A DNA stretch of 64,000 nt from UBA10438 sp044238605 (GTDB taxonomy: Bacteria; Bacteroidota; Ignavibacteria; Kapaibacteriales; Kapaibacteriaceae): the NCBI GenBank assembly GCA_044238605.1, contig JBIICY010000001.1:62001-126000 (forward strand). The letters run 5' to 3'. A program made the translations under genes and the position numbers. Positions 32,410 to 41,152 of the stretch are shown here, in pieces (position 1 is the stretch's first letter; every line of letters starts with the position of its first letter). Under the pieces are notes generated by a model that saw only the letters and a list, made by a program, of their open reading frames with translations, did no database searches and was not told the origin of the DNA.

Positions 32410-33266
32410 ACCGACGTGACATTCTTGCAATGGTAGGTTCTACGGTAGCTCTTAGCTCTGTAAGCACCATTGCAGATGTTCTGCCAGACACAGCAGACGT
32501 GATGTCAGATAAAATGCCCATTCTGTTTGTAGGTCATGGCAATCCCATGAATGCCATAACTGATAATGCATTTGCAAAGCAGTGGGAGCGAATAGGACGC
32601 GGTCTTGCACCGCGCGCAATACTCTGCGTTAGTGCGCACTGGGAAACAAGCGGTTCGCTCATCACTGCAATGCCGCAGCCAAAGACTATTCACGACTTTG
32701 GCGGCTTCCCCGACGAGCTCTTTCGAGTGCAGTACCCAGCACCGGGCAGTCCAGAACTTGCCAGCGACGTTGTTACGGCAACCCATCAACGCATTGTGCA
32801 GGATCATGAATGGGGCCTCGACCACGGCGCTTGGAGCGTTCTCAAGCGCATGTTCCCGAAGGCCAACATACCTGTGCTACAGCTAAGTCTCGACGTCCGC
32901 AAAAGCCCCTTACAGCATATCGAGATTGCTCGTGAGCTGTCTTATCTGCGCAGCAAAGGTGTTGTGATCATAGGCAGTGGCAACATCGTTCATAACCTTG
33001 GCATGATCCAGTGGCGAGGGGGCACCCTCGACTGGGCTCTTGAGTTTGATGAACTCTCCAAGGAGCTCATCACTACCCGCGACCTTGCATCACTGGCCAA
33101 CTATAGTGCACTTGGGAAAGAGGCCCAGCTGGCCATCCCAACACCAGAGCACTACCTTCCAATGCTCTATGCGCTTTCACTCATCGAAGCTGATGAAGAG
33201 ATAGAGTTTTTTAACGAAACAATCGACCTCGGAAGCGTAAGCATGAGATCGTTTATGACATCGTAA
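32406..33266 (+). CDS. YgiD-like extradiol dioxygenase (LigB family) with a twin-arginine-like leader
   Basis: 286 aa. Zn ligands of the 4,5-DOPA dioxygenase family are seen: 'FVGHGNPMNAIT', 'CVSAHWETSG', 'IHDFGGFPDELF', and 'IGSGNIVHNLGMI'. The fold opens catechol rings between or next to hydroxyls. The start 'MNRRDILAMVGSTVALSSV' resembles a Tat signal (RR then hydrophobic), unlike cytoplasmic YgiD, so the enzyme may be exported. It is translationally coupled to the SIMPL gene (ATGA). The biological substrate is unknown. Confidence 0.87.
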   Translation: MNRRDILAMVGSTVALSSVSTIADVLPDTADVMSDKMPILFVGHGNPMNAITDNAFAKQWERIGRGLAPRAILCVSAHWETSGSLITAMPQPKTIHDFGGFPDELFRVQYPAPGSPELASDVVTATHQRIVQDHEWGLDHGAWSVLKRMFPKANIPVLQLSLDVRKSPLQHIEIARELSYLRSKGVVIIGSGNIVHNLGMIQWRGGTLDWALEFDELSKELITTRDLASLANYSALGKEAQLAIPTPEHYLPMLYALSLIEADEEIEFFNETIDLGSVSMRSFMTS

Positions 33267-33296
33267 CAGCCAGCGCTATTAGCTTTACAATGATCG

Positions 33297-35411
33297 TCAT
33301 CGAACGATCGGCAAGGCTCGAACAACGACGCCCTTCCTCGTTGTAACTCGCAGGAAGTACTGCGCTGATGGAATTGAGGCAACATCAACTGTTACAATAC
33401 GAGACGGCATTGGGCTGAATGTGCGAGCACCGACCGGCACCACAGCTCCTGTAACATCAACAACTGTGAGATCAACAATCTCATTGTCATCGTCAGTCAC
33501 CGTGATCGTCAATCGATCCTGATTGACTGGTAAGGGGCTCATTGTAACATCACATGTCGTACTGTAGGATTCGTCATGTATTCCTGTGACTTCGTCTTCG
33601 ATCACCTTGACGCGAAACTCAACTTGTGCAGTGGCGTTCGTGTCAACACAGAAGACACGTATGGCAGACGATCCAAAGACATTTTCCTGCGGGATCACTT
33701 GGAGCACAAGGTTTGGTGCATTCCCCAGTATGCTGATGTTTGACAGTGGTATGACAGTGGTATCAGACGACGTAACAACATACTGCAGTTCGTCTGGATG
33801 TTCATAGATAACCGAAAACACGTCCATCAGAGTGTCGCTGCTGGTAACAACCGTGTCTGCGAGACCACGAATGATAGGGTTTGCGACTGTTCGGCGCATC
33901 GGCTCAATCATGAACTCATAGGGATGCTTCCATGATGTAGTAGTGGCTTCGCCCGAGATCGAAATGTAGAGCTCAGACCCAGCAGCCGCAAACATCGCCG
34001 AATCAACGAAAACATCTACCGGGGTAGACGCCTGTACCGTTCGTTCGAGCAGCACATTGCTGTTTGCGGCACGCACAATAACCGTAAGATCTCGTTTGGA
34101 TGCTACCGTATCGTACAGGCGCATGTGAAGCCCCGAAACAAGATTGTCGAGTTTACCAAGAGGCAACCTGTAGATGTCTGTATCCGATGTTCCTCCACCC
34201 GACTGGATTGTCAATGCACCTCTGTAGTGCCGCCCGAGGGCAATACCATACGCCAGCGACTGAGTTCCGGGTTCATCAAGACCTCGCATCATTGCTCCAG
34301 CATCCGAGAGAGCAGTCCAATGATCATAGAAGATGTTCAAGGTATCCGATACACCACGAGGGAGCAGCTCTCCTGAATCGGAGAGCACGACTTGCCTGGC
34401 AACCTCGACCACAAGATCGCTTGACAAAAACCCAAACTTTGACGTAATGTAGGTATAGGGCAGATTCAAAGGCAGGGGCAAACTTGACGTAACACCCTGA
34501 TTGATTCCTATCACAGTATCCGTATCCCGTCCGTTGCAGTCCACGTCTCCGTTATGCCAGCCGCTTATGAGCCAGTTTGTATTCAGGCCCCCTTCATAGC
34601 CACCAAACATATAAATGCCCGTTGACTGACTCCCAGATGCATAGGTGATTCGAAGATCACGCACTGCCTCGGCTGAGGAGTTTGGCACAACTATGTCTGC
34701 CTGCGTACTGCCTTCTTCCTTTGAAACCCCAGGAACCCATTTTATAACATCGGTTCCGAGATGGGGCGAGCAGAGTGTAACAACCTTCGCAACACGATGT
34801 CCGTCTGCTGCCTGCGGATCTACCCACCACCGTGGCGAACCATCGACACGTCTCTGCAGATACTCACGGATAGCGATCCCGCCCATGGAAAACCCAAACA
34901 AAACAACCTTCTCGGCCCCTGTTGCAGCGAGCACCTGCTTTATGCATTGCTGCAGGGCATAGCCGGATTTCACGATAGCTGATTGATTGCTCTGTGACTC
35001 ACGAGCGATGATCCAGAGGTCCTTATATGGGTAGAGAATAGGCTTCGACGGTACCTCATTCCAGCTTGTCTCAAAATTCACGGTATAGATTCCAGACGGC
35101 AAGGGGGCTGTAGGGTTCACGTATACATCGTCGTCGGTGTTCCCAGGTATTCCGTCTGGACCGAAGATGCTGGTCATGTCTCTATAACGGTTCAGCGATG
35201 CATGGAGCACCGTGCCAATATCATCACCCGTGGTACGCAGATGGTCTCCATACACCTTGGAAATGTCGGCAAGTGCCGGATACCAGATCTTGTCGCTGTT
35301 ATCCAACCCATGAATAAAGATGATCGGATATGGCGTAAATGATCTCTGTGCGTTTGCTTGTGAGGCAAGGAGCACAAACGAGGCGAACAACATCCAGATC
35401 ACGCGCATCAT
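33297..35411 (-). CDS. Secreted lipase-like alpha/beta hydrolase with T9SS sorting domain (paralogue A)
   Basis: 704 aa. Signal peptide 'MLFASFVLLASQANAQ' region. An alpha/beta hydrolase core follows: oxyanion-loop 'IIFIHGLDNSDKIWY' (~20-34), nucleophile elbow 'GFSMGGIAIREYL' (GxSxG), and 'VVTLCSPHLGTD'. The last ~80 residues ('MSPLPVNQDRLTITV' to 'YFLRVTTRKGVVV') look like a type A T9SS C-terminal sorting domain. It has a twin of equal length on the opposite strand, starting 135 bp away. The two proteins differ at many positions but align end to end. Probably a surface or secreted esterase; substrate unknown. Confidence 0.87.
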   Translation of the reverse strand: MMRVIWMLFASFVLLASQANAQRSFTPYPIIFIHGLDNSDKIWYPALADISKVYGDHLRTTGDDIGTVLHASLNRYRDMTSIFGPDGIPGNTDDDVYVNPTAPLPSGIYTVNFETSWNEVPSKPILYPYKDLWIIARESQSNQSAIVKSGYALQQCIKQVLAATGAEKVVLFGFSMGGIAIREYLQRRVDGSPRWWVDPQAADGHRVAKVVTLCSPHLGTDVIKWVPGVSKEEGSTQADIVVPNSSAEAVRDLRITYASGSQSTGIYMFGGYEGGLNTNWLISGWHNGDVDCNGRDTDTVIGINQGVTSSLPLPLNLPYTYITSKFGFLSSDLVVEVARQVVLSDSGELLPRGVSDTLNIFYDHWTALSDAGAMMRGLDEPGTQSLAYGIALGRHYRGALTIQSGGGTSDTDIYRLPLGKLDNLVSGLHMRLYDTVASKRDLTVIVRAANSNVLLERTVQASTPVDVFVDSAMFAAAGSELYISISGEATTTSWKHPYEFMIEPMRRTVANPIIRGLADTVVTSSDTLMDVFSVIYEHPDELQYVVTSSDTTVIPLSNISILGNAPNLVLQVIPQENVFGSSAIRVFCVDTNATAQVEFRVKVIEDEVTGIHDESYSTTCDVTMSPLPVNQDRLTITVTDDDNEIVDLTVVDVTGAVVPVGARTFSPMPSRIVTVDVASIPSAQYFLRVTTRKGVVVRALPIVR

Positions 35412-35546
35412 ATCATCGTTCTTTCGTTGATTTCTGAAATGGAATCTGGTGCAATATATATGGCAGAGTCTGAGCGGTTCTATGTAACACAACTCCACCA
35501 TATACTTGCAGTTGACGCTATTGCAGAAAAACCAGAGTATGAACCC

Positions 35547-37661
35547 ATGATCCGCAGCATCGGCCTATGTTTTCTCGTGATTGTGCTCGTTACTGCTCAA
35601 GCACTTTCCCAGCGGTCCTACACTCCATATCCCATGCTCTTTGTTCACGGAATGGACAATAATGACAAAATTTGGTACAGCGCGTTGGGTAGTATCTCAA
35701 AAGTTTATGGAGATCATCTGCCCACCACGGGAGACGATGTTGGAACGGTAGTTCATGCAATGCTGAATCGTTACAAAGACATGACCAGCATCTTCGGTCG
35801 CGACGAAATAGCCGGAACAGCAGACGACGATGTTTTCGTCAACCCGACACTGCCTCTGCCGTCGGCAATCTATACAGTAAACTTCAAGACAAGCTGGAAT
35901 GAGGTACCGTCTAAGCCTGTTCTCTACCCTTACAAAGACCTCTGGATCATTGCACGTGAATCGCAGAGTGATCAAGCGGCACTGGTCAAATGTGGTTATG
36001 CACTTCAACAGTGTATACAGCAGATTCTTACTGTAACTGGGGCAGATAAGGTTATTCTCGTTGGGTATTCGATGGGAGGCGTTGTTATCCGTGAGTATCT
36101 GCAGAGACGAGTCAATGGTTCGCCACGGTGGTGGATAGATCCGAAATCAGCAGACGGACATCGTATTGCAAAGGTTGTTACGCTCTGCTCCCCGCATCTT
36201 GGATGCGATGCGTTGAAATGGATCCCCGGAGTTTCAAAGGAAACTAACACCACACAGACAGGTGCCCTTCTGTTGAATTCCTCAAGTGAGGCAGTTCGAG
36301 ATCTTCGCGTTACCTATGCGTCGGGGACACAGTCAAATGGTCTCTATCTGTTTGGTGGCTATGAAGGGGGCTTGAACACAAGCTGGCTGTTGGATGGATG
36401 GCATAATGGGGATGTGGATTGCAACGGACGGGAGACCGACACGATTGTGGGGATCAACAAGGCATTGCATACAAGCCTTCCCCTGCCAGAGAATATCCCC
36501 TACACCTACATAACGTCGAAACTAGCTCCCTTCTCGAGTGATCTCGTTGTCGAAACGTCTCGTCAGATTATTGTCTCAGATTCAGGTGAGCTCTTGCCGC
36601 GAGGATTTGCCGATACGCTCAACATCGATCTCGCACATTGGAATGCGCCATCAGATGCAGGAACACTGATGCGAGGACTCGATGAACCAGGTACTCAGGC
36701 ATTGGCTTATGAGATAGCCCTTTCCCGACGTTACCAAGGTGCGCTCACGATTCAGTCAGGTGGGGGAACACTCGACACTGATATGTACCGGCTACCGTTG
36801 AGTAAAGTCGACAATCTTGTTGCAGGGCTTGAAATTGAGCTGAGCGATACGGTAGCGCCTGAACGTGATCTTACACTTACTGTGCGAGGAGCCAATGGCA
36901 ACATTGTTTTTGAGCGAACCATGCAGGCTTCTGAGCCGAAAAATGTTATTGTAAATCCGTCAATGATCGCAGCTGTAGGTTCCGAGCTTTATGTTTCGAT
37001 CTCAGGACTTGCCACGTCAACCTCATGGGAGTATCCTTATGCATTCGTCGTTGAGCCACTGCGCAAAACTGGTGCAAACCCCATCATGCGCGGTCTCGCC
37101 GATACAGTCGTTACAAGCACCGATACGTTAATGGATGCATTCTCTGTCGTCTATGAAAGCCCAGATGAGCTGCAGTATGTTGTAACATCATCTGACACCT
37201 CCGTTATTCCTCTTACAAACATTACCATGTTGGGAAGTGCGCCCAACTTTGTACTGCAAGTCATCCCGCAGGTGAATGTCTTCGGATCGTCTTCAATCCG
37301 GGTCTTCTGTGTTGACACCAACGCCACTGCACAAATTGAGTACCGAGTTAAAGTGATTGAAGACGAAGTAACTGGTGTACACGACGATTCCCGCATGGCG
37401 GCTTGTGATGTTACGGTGAGCCCTCTACCGGTAGATCAAGATCGTGTAACTGTCGCAACGAATCACGATGACGATGAGATTGTCGATCTGGCTGTTTTCG
37501 ATGTTACAGGAGCTGTGGTACCGGTCGGTGCTCGCACATTCAGCCCAATGCCTTCTCGTATTGTAACAGTTGATGCTTCTGTCATCCCTTCAGCGCACTA
37601 CTTCCTGCGCGTAACAACGAAAAAGGGCGCAGTTGTTCGATCCATGCCGATCATTCGCTGA
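35547..37661 (+). CDS. Secreted lipase-like alpha/beta hydrolase with T9SS sorting domain (paralogue B)
   Basis: 704 aa, same length as its divergent twin. Signal peptide 'SIGLCFLVIVLVTAQALSQ', core motif 'MLFVHGMDNNDKIWY', nucleophile elbow 'GYSMGGVVIREYL', and 'VTLCSPHLGCDALKWIPG'. The C-terminal sorting domain ends 'YFLRVTTKKGAVVRSMPIIR'. The start at MIRSIGLC gives the same leader length as paralogue A; an in-frame upstream extension of 40 residues has no signal peptide. The pair probably arose by inverted duplication. Confidence 0.87.
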   Translation: MIRSIGLCFLVIVLVTAQALSQRSYTPYPMLFVHGMDNNDKIWYSALGSISKVYGDHLPTTGDDVGTVVHAMLNRYKDMTSIFGRDEIAGTADDDVFVNPTLPLPSAIYTVNFKTSWNEVPSKPVLYPYKDLWIIARESQSDQAALVKCGYALQQCIQQILTVTGADKVILVGYSMGGVVIREYLQRRVNGSPRWWIDPKSADGHRIAKVVTLCSPHLGCDALKWIPGVSKETNTTQTGALLLNSSSEAVRDLRVTYASGTQSNGLYLFGGYEGGLNTSWLLDGWHNGDVDCNGRETDTIVGINKALHTSLPLPENIPYTYITSKLAPFSSDLVVETSRQIIVSDSGELLPRGFADTLNIDLAHWNAPSDAGTLMRGLDEPGTQALAYEIALSRRYQGALTIQSGGGTLDTDMYRLPLSKVDNLVAGLEIELSDTVAPERDLTLTVRGANGNIVFERTMQASEPKNVIVNPSMIAAVGSELYVSISGLATSTSWEYPYAFVVEPLRKTGANPIMRGLADTVVTSTDTLMDAFSVVYESPDELQYVVTSSDTSVIPLTNITMLGSAPNFVLQVIPQVNVFGSSSIRVFCVDTNATAQIEYRVKVIEDEVTGVHDDSRMAACDVTVSPLPVDQDRVTVATNHDDDEIVDLAVFDVTGAVVPVGARTFSPMPSRIVTVDASVIPSAHYFLRVTTKKGAVVRSMPIIR

Positions 37662-37721
37662 CAATGGATTACACACCAATGGGCTTGGTTGTTACCATGT
37701 CCTTTGAAATCAACGATTGGT

Positions 37722-37762
37722 TGAAAACAAAAAGTCCTACCACTTTTGACGTGATAGGACTT
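37722..37762 (-). terminator. Intrinsic terminator downstream of tRNA-Arg
   Basis: On the minus strand, AAGTCCTA and TAGGACTT pair with an inner CAC/GTG and a loop, followed by TTTTTGTTTT. It lies 50 bp after the tRNA-Arg 3' end in the direction of transcription. The rest of 37662-37813 shows no gene. Confidence 0.8.
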
Positions 37763-37813
37763 CTAACTTGTTGTACATCAGGGAGTTGAGTGTTCCAATC
37801 CCTGTGTTTTCAG

Positions 37814-37887
37814 TAGTCCCGAGCAGATTCGAACTGCTGACTTTCAGCTTCGGAGGCTGACGTTCTATCCAGCTGAACTACGGGACC
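37814..37887 (-). tRNA. tRNA-Arg, anticodon CCG
   Basis: Complete 74-nt cloverleaf on the minus strand. The acceptor stem is GGTCCCG/CGGGACT (first pair G-T), D stem GTTC/GAAC, anticodon stem TCAGC/GCTGA with loop CTCCGAA (anticodon CCG, reads CGG), and T arm AGCAG-TTCGAAT-CTGCT. CCA is not encoded. A TACCTTTG promoter box lies 10 nt before it, and a terminator follows. Confidence 0.96.
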
Positions 37888-37897
37888 AGATGGACGG

Positions 37898-37905
37898 CAA
37901 AGGTA
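37898..37905 (-). promoter_or_regulatory. -7 box (TACCTTTG) of tRNA-Arg
   Basis: Exact TAnnTTTG, 10 nt before the mature tRNA 5' end. The position of the -33 element falls at the edge of the heptamer array (starting at 37917), so the repeat may have replaced or altered it. Confidence 0.5.
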
Positions 37906-37916
37906 AGGAATTCGGA

Positions 37917-38007
37917 GGGACTAGGGACTAGGGACTAGGGACTAGGGACTAGGGACTAGGGACTAGGGACTAGGGACTAGGGACTAGGGACTAGGGACTA
38001 GGGACTA
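37917..38007. repeat. Heptamer array GGGACTA, 13 perfect units
   Basis: Thirteen uninterrupted copies (91 bp) between tRNA-Arg and the AlkB-like gene. The last three bases (CTA) are the minus-strand stop codon (TAG) of that gene. No sequence divergence between the units, so the array is young or kept uniform. Together with the tRNA and its terminator this accounts for the 340-bp gene-free stretch. Confidence 0.98.
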
Positions 38008-39051
38008 CTTGTGAATGCGTCCGTGGATGACGGATCTCCAGAGGGAGGGAACAAGAGACAGCAGAAGCATTGCAGGATAGCCGTGCGGAAGCTGGGGGCT
38101 TTCATCATGAACGCGGAGCGACTGATATCGGCGCTGCGGCAAGAGATGGTGGTCTGCGTGACGTTGAAGTTTGAACAGCACGTAGTTGGAAACAACATAA
38201 CGCGACTCCCACGCATGTTGGGGAGCAAACTTCTCGATGATGCCGGGCTTGATTTCCTTGCGCTCTAGACCATAGTGTTCAACGTAGTTTACAAGCTCTA
38301 AGAGCACGAATGCAACTATGGCTTGAGCAGTAAAGAGTGCTGCAACGTGCCAGCCCCCTATCAAGCCAAGCATGACTGTAAGCGCTGGAGAGCTTAGCCA
38401 CCAGAACCACATGCGGTTGCCAAATCCATACGGGGCTTTACCTAGCTTACGCAATCGCTGCGCCTCCAGGTGCCATACGTGGAACCAACTCTGCACAACG
38501 CTCCGCATGATAAAGGCGTATGCGTTTTCACCGAGACGCGCGGTTGCTGGATCCTCCACGCGGCCAACATTTTTGTGATGTCCTGCCACATGCTCTGCAA
38601 CAAAGTGTGCATACCACACTTCCGTTAGCAGCACGTATCCTAAGAGGCGCTCCCACCATATGCTGCGATGCCCAAGTTCGTGGGCTACCGTTATGCCAAG
38701 TCCTCCTGTTACAATTCCAATTCCCAAGACCTGAAACACGTGCTCGAACAGGGTAAACTCATTCATCGACCAGACAACACATGCACGCACAAGCAGCGCT
38801 GTTTGCGTGGCTACGATCACGTACAGAACGAACCTATACGACCACCGTTGCTCAAGATCAGCGATCTCCGTGGGCGATGGTGAATCGTTGTCAATACCCC
38901 GCAGAGTGTCGGCAAGTGGTAGCCCAATAAATGCAACAGCAGCAGTTAGCACCGTCCAATACCCGCCCCATTCCAAACCCATCCATGCCGTTAACGGCAA
39001 GACGAGTCCATAGTAATAGCGCAAGGGGCTTGTGGTGTATGCGGTAGACAT
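38005..39051 (-). CDS. AlkB-like membrane di-iron alkane hydroxylase
   Basis: 348 aa with about six hydrophobic segments. The eight-His metal site is complete: 'VAHELGHRS' (124-128), 'AEHVAGHHKNVG' (154-159), 'NYVEHYGLER' and 'LQRHADHHLLP' (~295). This motif set belongs to alkane 1-monooxygenases and related xylene hydroxylases in the fatty-acid desaturase superfamily. It hydroxylates terminal methyl groups of alkanes or similar chains with O2 and reduced rubredoxin; no rubredoxin gene is nearby. An exact TAGATTTG box precedes the ATG. The stop codon is the first unit of the GGGACTA array, so the C-terminus may have been trimmed or extended. Confidence 0.9.
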   Translation of the reverse strand: MSTAYTTSPLRYYYGLVLPLTAWMGLEWGGYWTVLTAAVAFIGLPLADTLRGIDNDSPSPTEIADLEQRWSYRFVLYVIVATQTALLVRACVVWSMNEFTLFEHVFQVLGIGIVTGGLGITVAHELGHRSIWWERLLGYVLLTEVWYAHFVAEHVAGHHKNVGRVEDPATARLGENAYAFIMRSVVQSWFHVWHLEAQRLRKLGKAPYGFGNRMWFWWLSSPALTVMLGLIGGWHVAALFTAQAIVAFVLLELVNYVEHYGLERKEIKPGIIEKFAPQHAWESRYVVSNYVLFKLQRHADHHLLPQRRYQSLRVHDESPQLPHGYPAMLLLSLVPSLWRSVIHGRIHK

Positions 39052-39058
39052 CTACCTG

Positions 39059-39066
39059 CAAATCTA
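39059..39066 (-). promoter_or_regulatory. -7 box (TAGATTTG) of the AlkB-like gene
   Basis: Exact TAnnTTTG, first T 15 nt from the ATG at 39051, so the 5' leader would be a few bases at most. Confidence 0.5.
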
Positions 39067-39167
39067 GTCTACGCGTTGGTTCGATGTCACGTTTACCACC
39101 CTAGATCGCTCAAAGAATTGTAGCGCAGTTGCTATGTTGTTAAATTAGTCGTATTGGTTAGCTAACT

Positions 39168-39422
39168 ATGATTGAAGCTACTATGACAATTGTTAACGTT
39201 CACGACGCAAAGACACGGTTATCTCAGTTACTTCTGGCCGTGGAAAGCGGCGAAGTGGTAGTCATTGCCCGCAACGGCAGCCCAGTGGCCTCGTTGATAC
39301 CCTATGCAGCACCAAGGCCGAGCCGTGTTCTTGGATGCGCAGAAGGCAGTGTTGTCTATATGGCATCAGATTTTGATGAGCCACTGGCTGACTTCAGTGA
39401 CTACATGCCGCAGGATGCGTGA
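39168..39422 (+). CDS. Type II antitoxin, Phd/YefM family
   Basis: 84 aa. The N-terminal DNA-binding domain 'IVNVHDAKTRLSQLLLAVES' and 'EVVVIARNGSPVASLIP' is diagnostic of Phd/YefM antitoxins; the C-terminal tail 'DFDEPLADFSDYM' would wrap the toxin. The start is either the first ATG or one five codons later (MTIVNVHD). The gene overlaps the downstream PIN toxin. It is expected to repress its own promoter together with the toxin. Confidence 0.92.
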   Translation: MIEATMTIVNVHDAKTRLSQLLLAVESGEVVVIARNGSPVASLIPYAAPRPSRVLGCAEGSVVYMASDFDEPLADFSDYMPQDA

Positions 39423-39838
39423 TGGTATCAAACTCTCACGGACTCCTCCTCGACACGCACGCATGGCTTTGGGCTGTAGCCGATCCACTGCGGCTCTCGC
39501 CATTTGTGCGAAAGTTGTTAACCGAGCATTCCGGCCCGGTCTACGTTAGCACCGCATCGATGATGGAAATCGCTATCAAGGTGTCTATCGGCAAACTGCA
39601 GTTGGCTGACATGGACTTGGCTCGGTTTGCAACGCGCGCCAATGCAGATTCAGGAATCCAGCTGCTGGAGATGTCCATCAAGCATATCTCGGCACTGCAG
39701 CATCTTCCGTGGCATCATCGTGACCCGTTCGACAGAATGATCGTATGCCAAGCAAAAGAAATGGGTCTCACGGTGGTTACCAGAGACCCATCATTCTCGC
39801 TGTATGGAGTTCATGTGTTATGGGAAAAGGGCCGATAA
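39422..39838 (+). CDS. Type II toxin, VapC-like PIN ribonuclease
   Basis: 138 aa. PIN acidic residues are in place: Asp11 ('LLLDTHAWLW'), Glu49 ('ASMMEIAIK'), Asp101/Asp104 ('RDPFDRMIV') and Asp122 ('VTRDPSF'). It belongs to the Sll0205-like PIN group that pairs with Phd antitoxins. Likely an endoribonuclease that stops translation when the antitoxin is lost. The start was set at ATG overlapping the antitoxin stop by one base (TGATG); a GTG one codon earlier is also possible. Confidence 0.92.
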   Translation: MVSNSHGLLLDTHAWLWAVADPLRLSPFVRKLLTEHSGPVYVSTASMMEIAIKVSIGKLQLADMDLARFATRANADSGIQLLEMSIKHISALQHLPWHHRDPFDRMIVCQAKEMGLTVVTRDPSFSLYGVHVLWEKGR

Positions 39839-39899
39839 GCGCGGCCAGTGAGTATAGAGATACCTGTGGTGATGGCATCTCCGACTCACGACCGCACAC

Positions 39900-41051
39900 T
39901 CACATTTCGTGCTGAGAGCCACCAAAACGGTAGCTGAATCCAATGTTGATCAGGTAATCTGCGAATGCGGCATCACCAATAACCTCAACGCCACGCTGAG
40001 CCGTTCGAATCTTGTCGATGTAGTTCTGTACGCGGTTTCTGTAGAGGGCCACCGGTACCGAGACAAACACGGAGAAATCCTTTGTAGCATATCCAAACCC
40101 CGGTTCAACTGCAACTGCATAACCTGGCCTGCGCCAACCTTGACTTCCTCCAATAAGGTCTGTTGATGGAAGACCTTCGATTCGGCCACCAAGATATCCG
40201 CTCCAACCGTCCATAGAGTTATAGAACAGTCCTAAACGGGCCGCGTACTGGTCTGGACTGGAATACTCAGCAGAATCAGGAGCCCATGTAGGCTGTGCAG
40301 TGCGCTGCCGAACACCGTTTGTATTTGTGACATTGGCCATGTAGAAAAGGTTTGATGCTACACTCAACTCGTGGGTAATTGGATGTATACCTTGCATCTC
40401 GAACGTATAGCCGATGCCTCCGTCTCCGGGCTGAATTGACTGATCGACAACGGCCGTAGCAATCTGGTCACGGTTTGGACCCTGGTTGTAGAATGTACCT
40501 GTTGCCCCCTTCGCTCCTGTGGCAAGCTTTACACCCAGCGCAACGGAATAGTTGTATTCGCTTTCAGCAGGATCAAAGAGCCAATACCCAAGTGAAAGCC
40601 GGACGTCTGCGAGTCCGGATGCATACGTATGACGTCTGTCCCCTGCCCACGTACCAATCAATGCGCCAGTTGAATCAAATCGCGGATTGCCACCATGTTC
40701 GTAGAGCGAAGAACGGTCATGATGTACAAATGGGAGTAAGGCGCTTGCAAACAACCGTTCCGTGATGCCATAGCTGATGCCGAGGTCGAGGAACGACGAG
40801 ATGTTGATTACCTCTGTACCCTGCTGCACGCGAAAGGCTTCTTCATGATCTCCGCGAAAGTGGCGAAACGACTCAAAATGGCGGACGCTCGAAAACAGAT
40901 TCCACTCCCCCTTATGAAGGTTAATGGCACCACCAGCAGTCGAGCTACACATTCCGCCTCCGCGCACGGCAACACAGCCCTGAGCACGAAGGTCGGTAGC
41001 TCCCAAAGCCACCAAACACGTAATACCTGCAATTGCGAACCAATGTTTCAT
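39900..41051 (-). CDS. Outer-membrane beta-barrel protein, function unknown
   Basis: 383 aa with a signal peptide ('ITCLVALGATDLRAQ'). Alternating hydrophobic strands and aromatic belts run through the length ('YSVALGVKLATGAKG', 'YAVAVEPGFGYATKDFSVFV', 'YLINIGFSYRFGG'), as in transporter-like barrels of the MetA-pathway/phenol-degradation type. There are two Cys just after the leader. Nothing in the sequence gives the substrate. It stands alone, convergent to the PIN toxin gene and divergent from the HTH operon. Confidence 0.75.
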   Translation of the reverse strand: MKHWFAIAGITCLVALGATDLRAQGCVAVRGGGMCSSTAGGAINLHKGEWNLFSSVRHFESFRHFRGDHEEAFRVQQGTEVINISSFLDLGISYGITERLFASALLPFVHHDRSSLYEHGGNPRFDSTGALIGTWAGDRRHTYASGLADVRLSLGYWLFDPAESEYNYSVALGVKLATGAKGATGTFYNQGPNRDQIATAVVDQSIQPGDGGIGYTFEMQGIHPITHELSVASNLFYMANVTNTNGVRQRTAQPTWAPDSAEYSSPDQYAARLGLFYNSMDGWSGYLGGRIEGLPSTDLIGGSQGWRRPGYAVAVEPGFGYATKDFSVFVSVPVALYRNRVQNYIDKIRTAQRGVEVIGDAAFADYLINIGFSYRFGGSQHEM

Positions 41052-41127
41052 GATGTTTCCTGATAGTTGTTGTTACGATATCCGACGACAAACATCCGTG
41101 CAGAGTTGCACCACTTGCAATCGTAAA

Positions 41128-41139
41128 GAACATATGTTC
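41128..41139. promoter_or_regulatory. Palindrome GAACATATGTTC in front of the HTH operon
   Basis: Perfect 12-bp inverted repeat ending two bases before the -7 box of the HTH gene. Position and symmetry suit an operator for a dimeric regulator, possibly the HTH protein itself. Confidence 0.45.
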
Positions 41140-41141
41140 CT

Positions 41142-41149
41142 TAAATTTG
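41142..41149 (+). promoter_or_regulatory. -7 box (TAAATTTG) of the HTH operon
   Basis: Exact TAnnTTTG, first T 11 nt before the ATG at 41153. The palindrome GAACATATGTTC lies just upstream. Confidence 0.55.
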
Positions 41150-41152
41150 AGA

